64,000 nucleotides of DNA from Phycisphaerae bacterium (GTDB lineage: Bacteria > Planctomycetota > Phycisphaerae > Phycisphaerales > SM1A02). The notes under the pieces were generated by a model. It had not been told where the DNA came from. It made no database searches and was given only the letters and a program-made list of their open reading frames with translations. Within the stretch, counting starts at the first letter, position 1. Every line of letters starts with the position of its first letter. The stretch spans positions 186,001-250,000 of the forward strand of contig JAEUIU010000021.1 of assembly GCA_016795065.1 (NCBI GenBank). Reading direction: 5' to 3'. This document shows positions 34,725 through 43,100 of the stretch, piece after piece. Both the position numbers and the translations under genes were made by a program.

Positions 34725-36725
34725 TTAGGTAGTTCCCTTCGGAGCCTGGGCGGGGGCGGCTTCTGGTTGGGCTTCTGGCTTCTCTTCAACCTTGCCTTCG
34801 GGCTTCGCCGGCGGCGGCGATGGGGCCGGCGTCCTCGCCTTCGGCTTGATCGACTGGAGCGACGGGTCGTTCGCCTTCGCGACCACCCACTCCACCAGTT
34901 CCTTCAGAGCGGCCGGATCGAAGGTCGTCTCGATCGTGCCGTACTCATCCAGCGAGCCGGTTGTGGCCGGCTGGAAGAGGTGATTCAAATTCGGGAATCG
35001 CTTCACGGTCAACGGAACGTTGCCCGCCTTGGCTGCGGCCTCGATCGCAGGCAGGTTCTGGTCGGCATCAACCTGGACATCGAGCCCGCCCTGCATCGCG
35101 AGCACAGGAATCGGCAGGGCCGTGATCCAACCGCGCGGATCATGCGATGCGAACGTGCGCATCCAAGCCGAGCCCAGTTCCGCTGTCGCGGCTGCCGTCA
35201 TTTGTTCAAGGTCCACGTTGGGCATCGCCTGGCCGTGCGCCTGGGCAATATCCAATTGCCTCGCGACAAGCAGGCGAACGAGCGGTGTGAGCTCCTCGTT
35301 GGTCTTCTCCTCACGCAACGCGTTCATGGCCGCGATCTGAAGGACCGAGACACTCTCGATCTCCTCGGCCGTGGCGCCTCCGGATGCCATGAGCTTTCGC
35401 ATCTGGACCTCAAGCACCTCGGCCCCGGAGACGCCCGGACCGGCGAGGAGGACGACAAAGCGCACCGCGGTGGCCGGATCGCCCTCCTCCCATTGCCACT
35501 TCGCCACCATCGGTGCAATCAGGCCGCCCTCGCTGTGGCCGATGATGCCGATACGCGACGGATCGATGTCGGGTTGACCTCGCAGCCATTCGGTCGCCTC
35601 GTCGCAATCGGTCGCAAAATCGTGCGAGGTGGCGGAGCTGAAGTTGCCCGTTGACTTGCCGACGCCGCGATCGTCGTAACGCAGCACCGCGATGCCGGCT
35701 CGGCTGAGGGCATCAGCCAAGATGAGGAAGGGCTTGTGTCCGAAGATGGTCTCATCGCGATCTTGCGGCCCGCTGCCGCTGACAAGAACGACGGCCGGAA
35801 GCCTTGGTGAAGGCTTCCCATCGGCCGCCGCCGGTCGCGGCGGGAGCGTGAACGTTCCTGCAAGCGTGTGGCCGAATCGGTGTGGGATCGTCACTTCGCG
35901 AATGGCGTACGGAAATGGCGGCACCGGCAGTTGCGGCCGAGCCAATCCGCTGACCGCCTTATCGCCAGCCCTCGAGAGCGAGATCGGGAAGCTCATGCCG
36001 GCCTGGCGCATCTCGCCGACGAGGAGTCCCTCCTTCGGCGTCACCTCAATGACCGCTTCCGCGCCGACTGGGATTCGAATCGTGAGCTTCCCCGCCTCGC
36101 CCTTCGTCACCATCGTCGGGAAGCCTTCGAGCGATTGCATCGGGATGTCGATCGCCCCCAGCGGACCGAACGTCGGATGCTCCGCCACCGTGATGGCGAA
36201 CGGCAGCTTCGTGCCACCGACGTCGAGCGTTCCCTCCCATCGTTCATGGCCCGGCGTCGTCTTCGCGTCGCCGGTTCGCTCCAATGTGAACGGGACCTTG
36301 AGCGGGTCGCCTTGGCCGCCGGAGAGCGTCAGTTCACCGGCATAGGACTTGCCATCCGCGGCGACCTCGCCCTGGAACTGGCCCGAGAGGCCCGCGGCCT
36401 TCAGGGTCAACGCGAGCTTCGGACCTTCGAGCGAGACCTCCTGCGCCTCCTGCTTCAAGGCCATTGCCTGCGGCAGGGTGACGAGGGCGACACCGTGGCC
36501 ACCCTCCAGTCGAGCCTCGATGCGAACGAAGAGGGCGCCATTGCCAGCGAGCACCATGCCTTGCCAGATGCCTTCGGCCGACGGACCAGCGGTCGGCGGC
36601 TGCGCTGCGGTCGCCGCTGCCGGCGCCGGCGGGTCCGCCAGGCTGCCTTCGTGAACGGCGCCGACGACGAGACAGAGGCCTGTCGAGAGCGACGCGAGCA
36701 CGTGAGCGGTCGGAAGCGGAAGCAT
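34725..36725 (-). CDS. Exported alpha/beta-hydrolase with N-terminal beta domain
   Basis: The ATG at 36725 has GAGAGGT upstream and gives 666 aa with a signal peptide (HVLASLSTGLCLVVGAV). Residues about 45-280 are strand-rich repeats (GIWQGMVLAGNGALFVRIEAR, KLPFAITVAEHPTFGPLGAIDIPM). The hydrolase domain (about 300-610) has the oxyanion strand VVLVSGSGPQDRDE, the nucleophile elbow GHSEGG, and a late His region (FPNLNHLFQP). The Asp is likely in the segment LAMQGGLDVQVD. The C-terminal 45 residues are Pro/Glu/Lys-rich and probably disordered. It is probably a peptidase- or esterase-like enzyme of the envelope. It is coupled to trmB downstream (one base between stop and start). Confidence 0.85.
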   Translation of the reverse strand: MLPLPTAHVLASLSTGLCLVVGAVHEGSLADPPAPAAATAAQPPTAGPSAEGIWQGMVLAGNGALFVRIEARLEGGHGVALVTLPQAMALKQEAQEVSLEGPKLALTLKAAGLSGQFQGEVAADGKSYAGELTLSGGQGDPLKVPFTLERTGDAKTTPGHERWEGTLDVGGTKLPFAITVAEHPTFGPLGAIDIPMQSLEGFPTMVTKGEAGKLTIRIPVGAEAVIEVTPKEGLLVGEMRQAGMSFPISLSRAGDKAVSGLARPQLPVPPFPYAIREVTIPHRFGHTLAGTFTLPPRPAAADGKPSPRLPAVVLVSGSGPQDRDETIFGHKPFLILADALSRAGIAVLRYDDRGVGKSTGNFSSATSHDFATDCDEATEWLRGQPDIDPSRIGIIGHSEGGLIAPMVAKWQWEEGDPATAVRFVVLLAGPGVSGAEVLEVQMRKLMASGGATAEEIESVSVLQIAAMNALREEKTNEELTPLVRLLVARQLDIAQAHGQAMPNVDLEQMTAAATAELGSAWMRTFASHDPRGWITALPIPVLAMQGGLDVQVDADQNLPAIEAAAKAGNVPLTVKRFPNLNHLFQPATTGSLDEYGTIETTFDPAALKELVEWVVAKANDPSLQSIKPKARTPAPSPPPAKPEGKVEEKPEAQPEAAPAQAPKGTT

Positions 36726-36788
36726 GCGAGGCACCTCTCGGATGAGACATCGAGCGGGACGCACCGTGCGAATCCGACCCAACGTAGC

Positions 36789-37160
36789 TCACTCGGGATC
36801 GTATTCGATGCGCTGGGCGATCCGATTGTCGGGCGTGCAGAGCACCACCTTCGGCCGGTGCGTCCGCATTTCCTCGTCGGTCATGAGGGCGAAACTCATG
36901 ATGAGGACGACATGGCCGATGCCGCAGAGCTTGGCCGCCGCACCATTGACGCCGACCACCCCGGTCCCCCGCTCACCCTTGAAGATGTAGGTCTCGAAGC
37001 GATTGGCATTGTCGACGTCGGCCACAAGGACCTTCTCGTTGATCCGCAGACCAGTTGCATCGAGAAGATCGGGGTCGATCGTGATCGAGCCCATGTAGTC
37101 TGGGTTGCAGTGGGTCACCGTCGCCCGGTGGATCTTCGCGTAGAGCACTTCGCGGAGCAT
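36789..37160 (-). CDS. panD: Aspartate 1-decarboxylase (proenzyme)
   Basis: The 123-aa product has the family length and the self-cleavage site Gly24-Ser25 (PDYMGSITI), where Ser25 becomes the pyruvoyl cofactor. Lys9 (LYAKIHRA) and Tyr58 (FETYIFKGERGTG), which act in catalysis, are present, as is GVVGVNGAAA. PanD makes beta-alanine from aspartate for pantothenate and coenzyme A synthesis. It starts 31 bases after the rsfS stop on the same strand. No other pan gene is in view. Confidence 0.95.
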   Translation of the reverse strand: MLREVLYAKIHRATVTHCNPDYMGSITIDPDLLDATGLRINEKVLVADVDNANRFETYIFKGERGTGVVGVNGAAAKLCGIGHVVLIMSFALMTDEEMRTHRPKVVLCTPDNRIAQRIEYDPE

Positions 37161-37191
37161 GCTGATCCCGACCTCTTCTCAATCGGCCAAT

Positions 37192-37890
37192 TCAGTCGAT
37201 GTTGGTCGTTCGGGTCCGCCGGCTCTTCGCCGGGGCCTTCTTGCTCGAGGCAGGCGAGCGTGACGTGCCCGAACCTGATTTGGAGGATCCCGTTCGCGGG
37301 GAGGCTCCTGCTGCCTTGGACTTGGAGTTCGACTTGGTTGTCGACTTGGTTGTCGACTTGGTTGTCGACTTGGAGTTCGACTTGGTCGTCGGCTTGGACG
37401 CCGCCTTGGAAGCGGACTTCTTCGTCGGCGCTTCCTTCGCGGGCTTGGTGACCTTCGGGGTCACGGCTGCCGCTGCTGCCGCGCCGGTCGCCCCGGCCGC
37501 GCCTGCTGGCTGCGCTGAACGTTTCCAATCGATCCGTCGAGCCTGCGACCACATGAGTTCAAGGTCGTAGTAGAGACGCTGCTCAGGTTCGAAGAGGTGC
37601 ACCACCACATCCACGAAGTCGACCACGATCCAGGTCGTGCCGTCATCACGATTGGAACGGAAGGCCGACATCCCCACCGAGGCGCCCAAGTCGGCGACAT
37701 CGGCCGCTACTGACTTCATCTGACGTTGGCTGGTGCCGCTGCCGATGACGATGTAGTCGCAGACCTGGCTGTGGCCCTGCACATCGAGGAGAACGACCTC
37801 GGTGCACTTGAGGTCAGTCAGCAGCCGGGCCGCCTCGACGGCGAATCCGCGAACCTGTTCTGGGTCTGCGTTGGAGTAGGTACGGGTCAT
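37192..37890 (-). CDS. rsfS: Ribosomal silencing factor RsfS with Lys/Ser/Thr-rich tail
   Basis: From the ATG at 37890 the 232-aa product has a normal RsfS domain (residues about 10-120): VVLLDVQGHSQVCDYIVIGSGTS, SQRQMKSVAADV, WIVVDFVDVVVHLFEPEQRLYYDLELMW. RsfS binds uL14 on the large subunit and blocks subunit joining when nutrients are scarce. The family normally ends near residue 120. Here about 110 further residues form a basic, histone H1-like tail of repeated Lys-Ser-Thr-Thr and Lys-Ser-Asn-Ser units, encoded by 12-bp tandem repeats. The tail could bind RNA or ribosomes; that is inference. An upstream frame to 38055 looks non-coding. Confidence 0.92.
   Translation of the reverse strand: MTRTYSNADPEQVRGFAVEAARLLTDLKCTEVVLLDVQGHSQVCDYIVIGSGTSQRQMKSVAADVADLGASVGMSAFRSNRDDGTTWIVVDFVDVVVHLFEPEQRLYYDLELMWSQARRIDWKRSAQPAGAAGATGAAAAAAVTPKVTKPAKEAPTKKSASKAASKPTTKSNSKSTTKSTTKSTTKSNSKSKAAGASPRTGSSKSGSGTSRSPASSKKAPAKSRRTRTTNID
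37325..37396 (-). repeat. Six tandem 12-bp units in the rsfS tail
   Basis: On the plus strand the unit GTTGTCGACTTG occurs three times in a row (37337-37372), flanked by variants GAGTTCGACTTG (twice) and GTCGTCGGCTTG. On the coding strand the units encode Lys-Ser-Thr-Thr and related tetrapeptides. Confidence 0.9.
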
Positions 37891-38078
37891 GGGCGGCACA
37901 CTGACAGGACATCCGACTTGGCCCGATCCGAGGTAGGCGGACCGGGCATCGCTCAGCGCGAGAAGAGTAGGGCTGCCAAACGTCGCCGCTGCGCGCCACG
38001 GAGCGTATGCGCCTGAGCGTGACGACAGGCCGTTCAGGCCGGTGTGATCTGACAATTGACCCGAAACCGGTCGGGCTG

Positions 38079-38432
38079 TTAGCCGCGAGGACCGCTGCGA
38101 CCGCCGCCGCTACGGCCACCGCCGCTGCGACCGCCACCGCTTCGACCACCACCGCTGCCGCCACCGCTGCGAGCGCCGCCACGACCACCGCCGCTGCCGC
38201 CACCAGCACGCGGACCGCTGCTGGAGCCGCCGGCGGAACCGCTGCGACCACCGACCATCATGCTACGGGGCTCGGTCCGACGGGCATCGCGACGACGACG
38301 CTCGGAGGGCTTCTCGTAGTACTGCTTGCGCTTCACGTCCTTGGTGAGGCCTTCCTTCTCGCAGACCTTCTTGAAGCGCCGGAGCATCTGCTCGGCAGTC
38401 TCGCCCGCGCGGGCCTTGATTCGAATCGCCAT
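38079..38432 (-). CDS. rpsU: Ribosomal protein bS21 with Gly/Ser/Arg-rich extension
   Basis: The ATG at 38432 is preceded by GAAGG. The first 60 residues are a standard bS21 (IRIKARAGETAEQMLRRFKKVCEKEGLTKDVKRKQYYEKPSERRRRD). The family normally ends near residue 60-70. Here about 57 extra residues form a low-complexity tail of RSGGG/GSGGG units. bS21 sits on the 30S platform by the anti-Shine-Dalgarno. An extended tail there is of interest in a genome where many mRNAs appear to lack a Shine-Dalgarno. It is followed by rsfS 188 bp downstream on the same strand. Confidence 0.93.
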   Translation of the reverse strand: MAIRIKARAGETAEQMLRRFKKVCEKEGLTKDVKRKQYYEKPSERRRRDARRTEPRSMMVGGRSGSAGGSSSGPRAGGGSGGGRGGARSGGGSGGGRSGGGRSGGGRSGGGRSGPRG

Positions 38433-38795
38433 GCGTGAACCTTCGTAGAAGCTTGAAGCCAATCGGCTTCCGACAGATGCGGAACGGCCGACGATCCGGA
38501 TCGCCAGCCTTGTCCATGATGGATCAAACGGCACCCCGGGCAACCGGAGGACCGACGCGACCGAACCCGCCCCCTCCTGTCCAGCCCGCTGGGGGCCGCC
38601 GAGGGACCGAGTCCTTTGAAGCGAGCCGAACAGTAGAACGGATTCCCAATGATTTCGCAAGGCATGGGCGAGCAGCAGCCGGGAAACCCCTTCGGGCCGG
38701 GCTTGGCGGGGGTCGGGAGGACCGCGGGGCCAGTCAGTGCTCGCGGCGAAGTCCCAAACCCCGAGCTCCCTTCCCGAGGGTGGCCGCGTCAGAGG
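38433..38795. other. Gap upstream of rpsU
   Basis: About 360 bp between rpsU and the acetyltransferase terminator. It must hold the rpsU promoter, but no clear -10/-35 pair was found. It was scanned for tRNA, RNase P RNA, SRP RNA and tmRNA landmarks and none was recognised. Confidence 0.4.
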
Positions 38796-38831
38796 GGGGC
38801 TTTCGCCCCGTCTTCTCCCTGACTGTCAGGG
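38796..38831 (-). terminator. Palindrome at the stop codon and GNRA-loop hairpin after the acetyltransferase
   Basis: On the minus strand a near-perfect palindrome (CCCTGAC-A-GTCAGGG, 38817-38831) overlaps the TGA stop at 38826-38828. A hairpin GGGGC-GAAA-GCCCC (38796-38809) follows it, with a stable GAAA tetraloop. Confidence 0.5.
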
Positions 38832-39362
38832 CCATTCACTCGCCCCGCTTGGGCGATCGGAGCCAGAACCCGACGCTTCTCCAATGACCCGATGCATGAT
38901 GAGGGCATCCACGAAGCCTCGCGTCGGGTGGTGGTAGGCGCCCGGCGAACATCCGATGATCGAGAAGCCGAGCCGCTTCCATAACTCGACTGCCCGCTGG
39001 TTTGTGCTGACGACAAAATTGAACTGCATCGCCCGGAAGCCTCGCTCCTCGGCCCGTTTGAGGCTGTGCAGGCACATCGCGCTGGCAACCCCGCTCCCCC
39101 ACGCGCTCGGCAGGACCATGTAGCCGGCATTGGCAACATGACTGCCTGGCCCCAATTGGGCCGGGCGGATGAAGTAGGTCCCGACGACCTGGCCATCGCG
39201 ATCGGCCACCCAAGTCTCCATCGCCGGGGCAAGCCAGAAGGCCAAGGCCGCGTCGCGGGTCCAGTCTCGTGGCAACGCCCACGTTTCTCCCGCACGGGCG
39301 GTGGGCTCGATGATGCGCCATAGCGCATCGTGATCCTGCGGGTTGGCCAAGCGTATTCGCAT
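38826..39362 (-). CDS. GNAT-family N-acetyltransferase
   Basis: The 178-aa product has the GNAT order: motif C/D strands (MRIRLANPQDHDALWRII, WVADRDGQVVGTYFIRP), motif A (ANAGYMVLPSAWGSGVASAMCLHSL), where the acetyl-CoA loop reads SAWGSGVASA instead of the common QxxGxG/A, and motif B (FNFVVSTNQRAVELWKRLGFSIIG). The last 25 residues are polar. Acyl acceptor is unknown. A TAGCAT -10 ends 6 bases before the ATG. It is divergent from the NYN gene, 61 bp between starts. Confidence 0.9.
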   Translation of the reverse strand: MRIRLANPQDHDALWRIIEPTARAGETWALPRDWTRDAALAFWLAPAMETWVADRDGQVVGTYFIRPAQLGPGSHVANAGYMVLPSAWGSGVASAMCLHSLKRAEERGFRAMQFNFVVSTNQRAVELWKRLGFSIIGCSPGAYHHPTRGFVDALIMHRVIGEASGSGSDRPSGASEWP

Positions 39363-39368
39363 GGAGGC

Positions 39369-39374
39369 ATGCTA
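39369..39374 (-). promoter_or_regulatory. -10 element for a probable leaderless mRNA
   Basis: On the minus strand TAGCAT ends 6 bases before the ATG of the acetyltransferase gene. Confidence 0.45.
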
Positions 39375-39411
39375 CCGGTGCACCGTTTGGGTCGATCGAT
39401 TGGGCATCCGC

Positions 39412-39417
39412 TACCCT
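39412..39417 (+). promoter_or_regulatory. -10 element for a probable leaderless mRNA
   Basis: TACCCT ends 6 bases before the ATG at 39424. A TTGGGT 19 bases further upstream (39387-39392) could serve as a weak -35. Confidence 0.5.
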
Positions 39418-39423
39418 CCCCTC

Positions 39424-40176
39424 ATGCCGCTCGTCGTGGATGCCTATAACGTCCTGCACGTGACCGGGGTGTTGCCGCCCGAGATCGCGGGACTTGATCT
39501 CAATGGGCTGGCCGACCTGATCGAGGCGAGCGCGATCGGGCCTGACGAGGTTTGGATCGTCTGCGATGGCATGAAGTCGGAGACCACGCAGCCGAGGCGA
39601 CGCAATCGCGTCTGGTTCTCGTGGGCCGGTGCGGGAGCGAAGGCCGACGACCTGATCATTCAACTGGTGCAGCGCTCCAGTTCGCCGCGACGGATGACCG
39701 TCGTAACGGCCGATCGTGCCGTGCAGCGCTCGGTGAAGCGACGCGGGGCGACAGTCCTCACCAGCGAGGCGTTCCTCGAGCGCCTCGCCGCCGATTGGCG
39801 GGCGGGGCATCCACGCTCAGCGGCAGCGGCGGCCAAGCGCGTCCCGTCGCCGCGCGAGACCTTGCCGCTAGCCGCCCCGGAGGTGCGGGTGTGGCTTCGG
39901 ATCTTCGGGCTCGACGAGGAGATGCGGGAGCTTGGACCGAGCCCCGCAGCGAAAGCCGAGCGAAGGCCCAAGACAGATCGCTCGTCGACGACGGCACCGC
40001 CGGCAGCGGCCGATCCGTTGCCCGCAGCCGACAAGGGTGCCACGCCAAAGCGTGTCGAGGCGACCGATGATCCGCTCGAACTCGCGGGCATCGACCTCGC
40101 ATCGCTGTTGGCGGGCGCACCGCCCCCTCGCGACGATGCCCGGGCCCCGCGCCGCACTCGCCGTGATCGTCGTTGA
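39424..40176 (+). CDS. YacP/Rae1-like NYN-domain RNase candidate
   Basis: The ATG at 39424 is set by the -10 element; the protein then begins LVVDAYNVLHVTGVL, the first acidic motif of NYN domains. Later acidic positions follow: WIVCDGMKS, AGAKADDLIIQLVQRSS and TVVTADRAVQRSVKRRGA. This is the PIN-like fold of YacP/Rae1, which cleaves mRNA on ribosomes. Residues about 140-250 form a long extension with a central helical segment (PEVRVWLRIFGLDEEMREL) and Pro/Ala/Arg-rich low complexity, absent from classical YacP. Function as an endoribonuclease is inferred from the fold. Confidence 0.82.
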   Translation: MPLVVDAYNVLHVTGVLPPEIAGLDLNGLADLIEASAIGPDEVWIVCDGMKSETTQPRRRNRVWFSWAGAGAKADDLIIQLVQRSSSPRRMTVVTADRAVQRSVKRRGATVLTSEAFLERLAADWRAGHPRSAAAAAKRVPSPRETLPLAAPEVRVWLRIFGLDEEMRELGPSPAAKAERRPKTDRSSTTAPPAAADPLPAADKGATPKRVEATDDPLELAGIDLASLLAGAPPPRDDARAPRRTRRDRR

Positions 40177-40181
40177 CGCGG

Positions 40182-43100
40182 CTACTCGTCGCCTGAATCG
40201 GCGGCCCGACGGGCCTTCCACTCGCCGCGCGGGGCTCGCCTCGGAGGCAGGTAGCCACCGCGCACGCGCACTCCGCTTGCTCCAAGGAAGCGACGCAGCC
40301 GGTCCAGCAGCGGTGCATCGGGCACCACCCGTAACCGCTCGCTCGCCAACGTCACTCGCTTGTCGGCGAGATCGACGTGGATCGAGACCGGCACGGGTCG
40401 CCCTTGAAGGCTTGCCACCGAACCACTTGCCTGGCGCAGCGTTCCGGCGAGCATCTTCAGGGTTGGCTCGATCGGTTCGCCGTTCGGGTCACGATCGCCC
40501 TCGATGATGAGGTCCAACCGCTGGGCGAGATGCTGGGCCGCGCAATCAATCGGCACCACGCGCTCGACGATCACGCAGGGCTCCGCCCGCCCGCGGTCCG
40601 CGTAGCCGACCAGGAGAACGCACTTGTCCATCTGGAGGGCGTCGCCGAACTTCGCGAAGGTGTCGGCGAAGAGAACGCCGTCGACCGTGCCGCGTCGGTC
40701 GGTCAGGGTCATCATCGCCATCTTCTTTCCGGTCTTGGTCATGGTCGGCCGGATCCGCGAGATCAGCCCGCCGATCACCACCGGCGCATCGTGCGGCACG
40801 TTCTGCATGCCGATCGAGTCGGCCGAACAGAAGGTCGTGATGGCCTCGCGCCACTGGTCGAGCGGATGGCCCGAGACGTGGAACCCGAGGGCTTCCTTCT
40901 CGGCCTGCAGCGCGGCCATGCGGTCCCAGGGCGGTACGCGCTTGAGGCTCGCCGCCGCCTTCGTCGCCGCGGGAGCGACCGCCTCAAAGGCACCAAAGAA
41001 AGTCTCCTGCCCCGCTGCCCGGTCGGAGGCAAGCGAGTGGCCGGCCGCGACCGCAGACTCAAGCGACGCCAGGAGCGACGCCCGGTCATCGACGGAGTGC
41101 ATGGAATCGAAGGTGCCGGCCTTCACTAACGATTCGATCATGGCCTTGTTGACGCTCTTCAGGTCGACGCGCTCGCAGAAGTCGAAGAGGCTCTTGAACG
41201 CTCCCTTGCGCTTGCGTTCCTCGACAATCGCCCGGATGCCCGACTCGCCCGCGCCCTTGATCGCCTTCAGCCCGAAGCGCACGTGCCCGTGGCAGTTGGT
41301 GTGCGTTTCGCCAGGCATGAAGACGACGCTGAAGTCTTCCTCCGAGAGATTCACGTCAGGCGGCTTCACCTCGACGCCGATGTGGGCCTTCGCCACCGTC
41401 GTGTCGGGGAAGATTGTTCGTTTGCAGTCCTCGAGATAGACCGCCCACTCCTCGACCTTACGGGCCTGGCTCTCATAGCTCAGCACCGCGGCCATGTATT
41501 GGTTCGGGAAGTAGGTCTTCAGGTAGGCCGTCTGGTAGGCAATGATCGCGTAGCCGGTCGAGTGGCTCTTGTTGAAGCCGTAGCCCGCGAACTTGAGGAT
41601 GAGGTCGAAGAGATCGTTGGAGGTCTGGGCCGAGACGCCGCGCTCGGCGGCGCCTTGCACAAAGTCGCCGCGGGCGGCGTTGATGACGTCTTCCTTCTTC
41701 TTCGAGATCGCCTTGATGATCGTGTACGCAGCCCGCAGCGGAATGCCGCCGAGGCCGTGCAGCACCTGCATGACCTGCTCCTGATAGACCATGATCCCGT
41801 AGGTCTCTCGGGTGTACCGGTCGACGACCTCGTGCACCGCCGGCACCGGTTGTCGCCCGTGCTTGCGGTTGTTGTAGTCGGGGATGAGGTCCATCGGCCC
41901 CGGGCGGTAGAGGGCGTTCGCCGCGATGAGGTCCTCGAGCCGGTCGGGCTGCATGTCCACTAACAGTTTGCGCATGCCGCCCGATTCAAACTGGAAGATG
42001 CCGGAGCAGTCGCCGCGGCGGAAGAGGCCGAGCACCTTCTGGTCGTCGAGCGGGATGCGCTCGAGGTCGAGCGGGTGCGGAATGGACGCGTCGGGAGCGG
42101 CCGGCATCGTCCGACCGACCGAGCGCCAGATCGCCTCCTCCGGAAGCGACGAGCGGATCAGCCGCTTGGCCAGCTCGATGGTCGAGAGCGTGCGCAACCC
42201 GAGGAAGTCCATCTTCAGGAGGCCGACTTTCTCGCACGTCGGACCGTCCCATTGCGTGACCACCTCGTTCTCGCCGCCGGCGGCGCGGCAAAGCGGCACG
42301 ACCGTGTCCAAGGGCTGGGTCGCGACAATGACGCCCGCGGCGTGCACGCCCTGGTTCCGGGCGTGGTCCTCGAGCGCTTCGGCCTGGTCCAGCAGCCGGC
42401 GAATCGTCGCGTCCTCTTCGTAGAGGCGCTTGAGCTCCGGCTCCTTCTGCTTCGCCTCGGCGATGGTGATGTGCAGTTCGTTGGGAATCAGGTTCGCAAG
42501 GCGCTGGCCGTCGCTGGGGGCAAGGCCCATCACCCGAGCGACGTCCTTGATCGCCGCCTTCGCCTTGAGCCGCCCGAAGGTGATGATCTGGGCGACGTGT
42601 CCATACTTCTTGCGGACATAGTCGATGACCGCGCCGCGTCCGTCCTGACAGATATCAATATCGATATCGGGGTACTCGCTGCGGTCCGGATCGGTGAATC
42701 GTTCGAAGAGCAGCCCATACCGCTCGGGGCACGCGTTGGAGAGGCCGAGCACGTAACCGACCATGGTGCCGACGCCCGAACCACGGGCGTTGGCCGGGAT
42801 GCCGCGCTGCCGGGCCCAGTTCACGAAGTCCCAAACGATGAGGAAGTACGCCGAGATGAGCTTGTCGGCGAGGATCTTGAGTTCGCGCTCGGCGCGGGCC
42901 CGGATCTCCGGGGTGATTCCCTGCGGGCCGTATCGCCAGATGAGCCCGGCCTCGGCGAGGTCGCGCAGGGCGGCGTCGCAACTCTCCTTCAGTTCCTTCG
43001 GATCGACCGTGTCCTTCGTCGAGTCGAAGGGAATGAGCTCGAAGCGGGCGCAGTAGCGCTTGAACCACTCGGTCAGGTCGCCGTCGCGGGCGGCGTCGTA

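Noticed and set aside
37325-37396. Short regular repeats considered as a CRISPR array
   Set aside because: Units are 12 bp, directly adjacent, without spacers, and in frame inside rsfS.
38433-38825. GC-rich stem-forming stretch considered as RNase P, SRP or tmRNA
   Set aside because: None of the conserved cores of these RNAs could be found on either strand; only simple hairpins remain.
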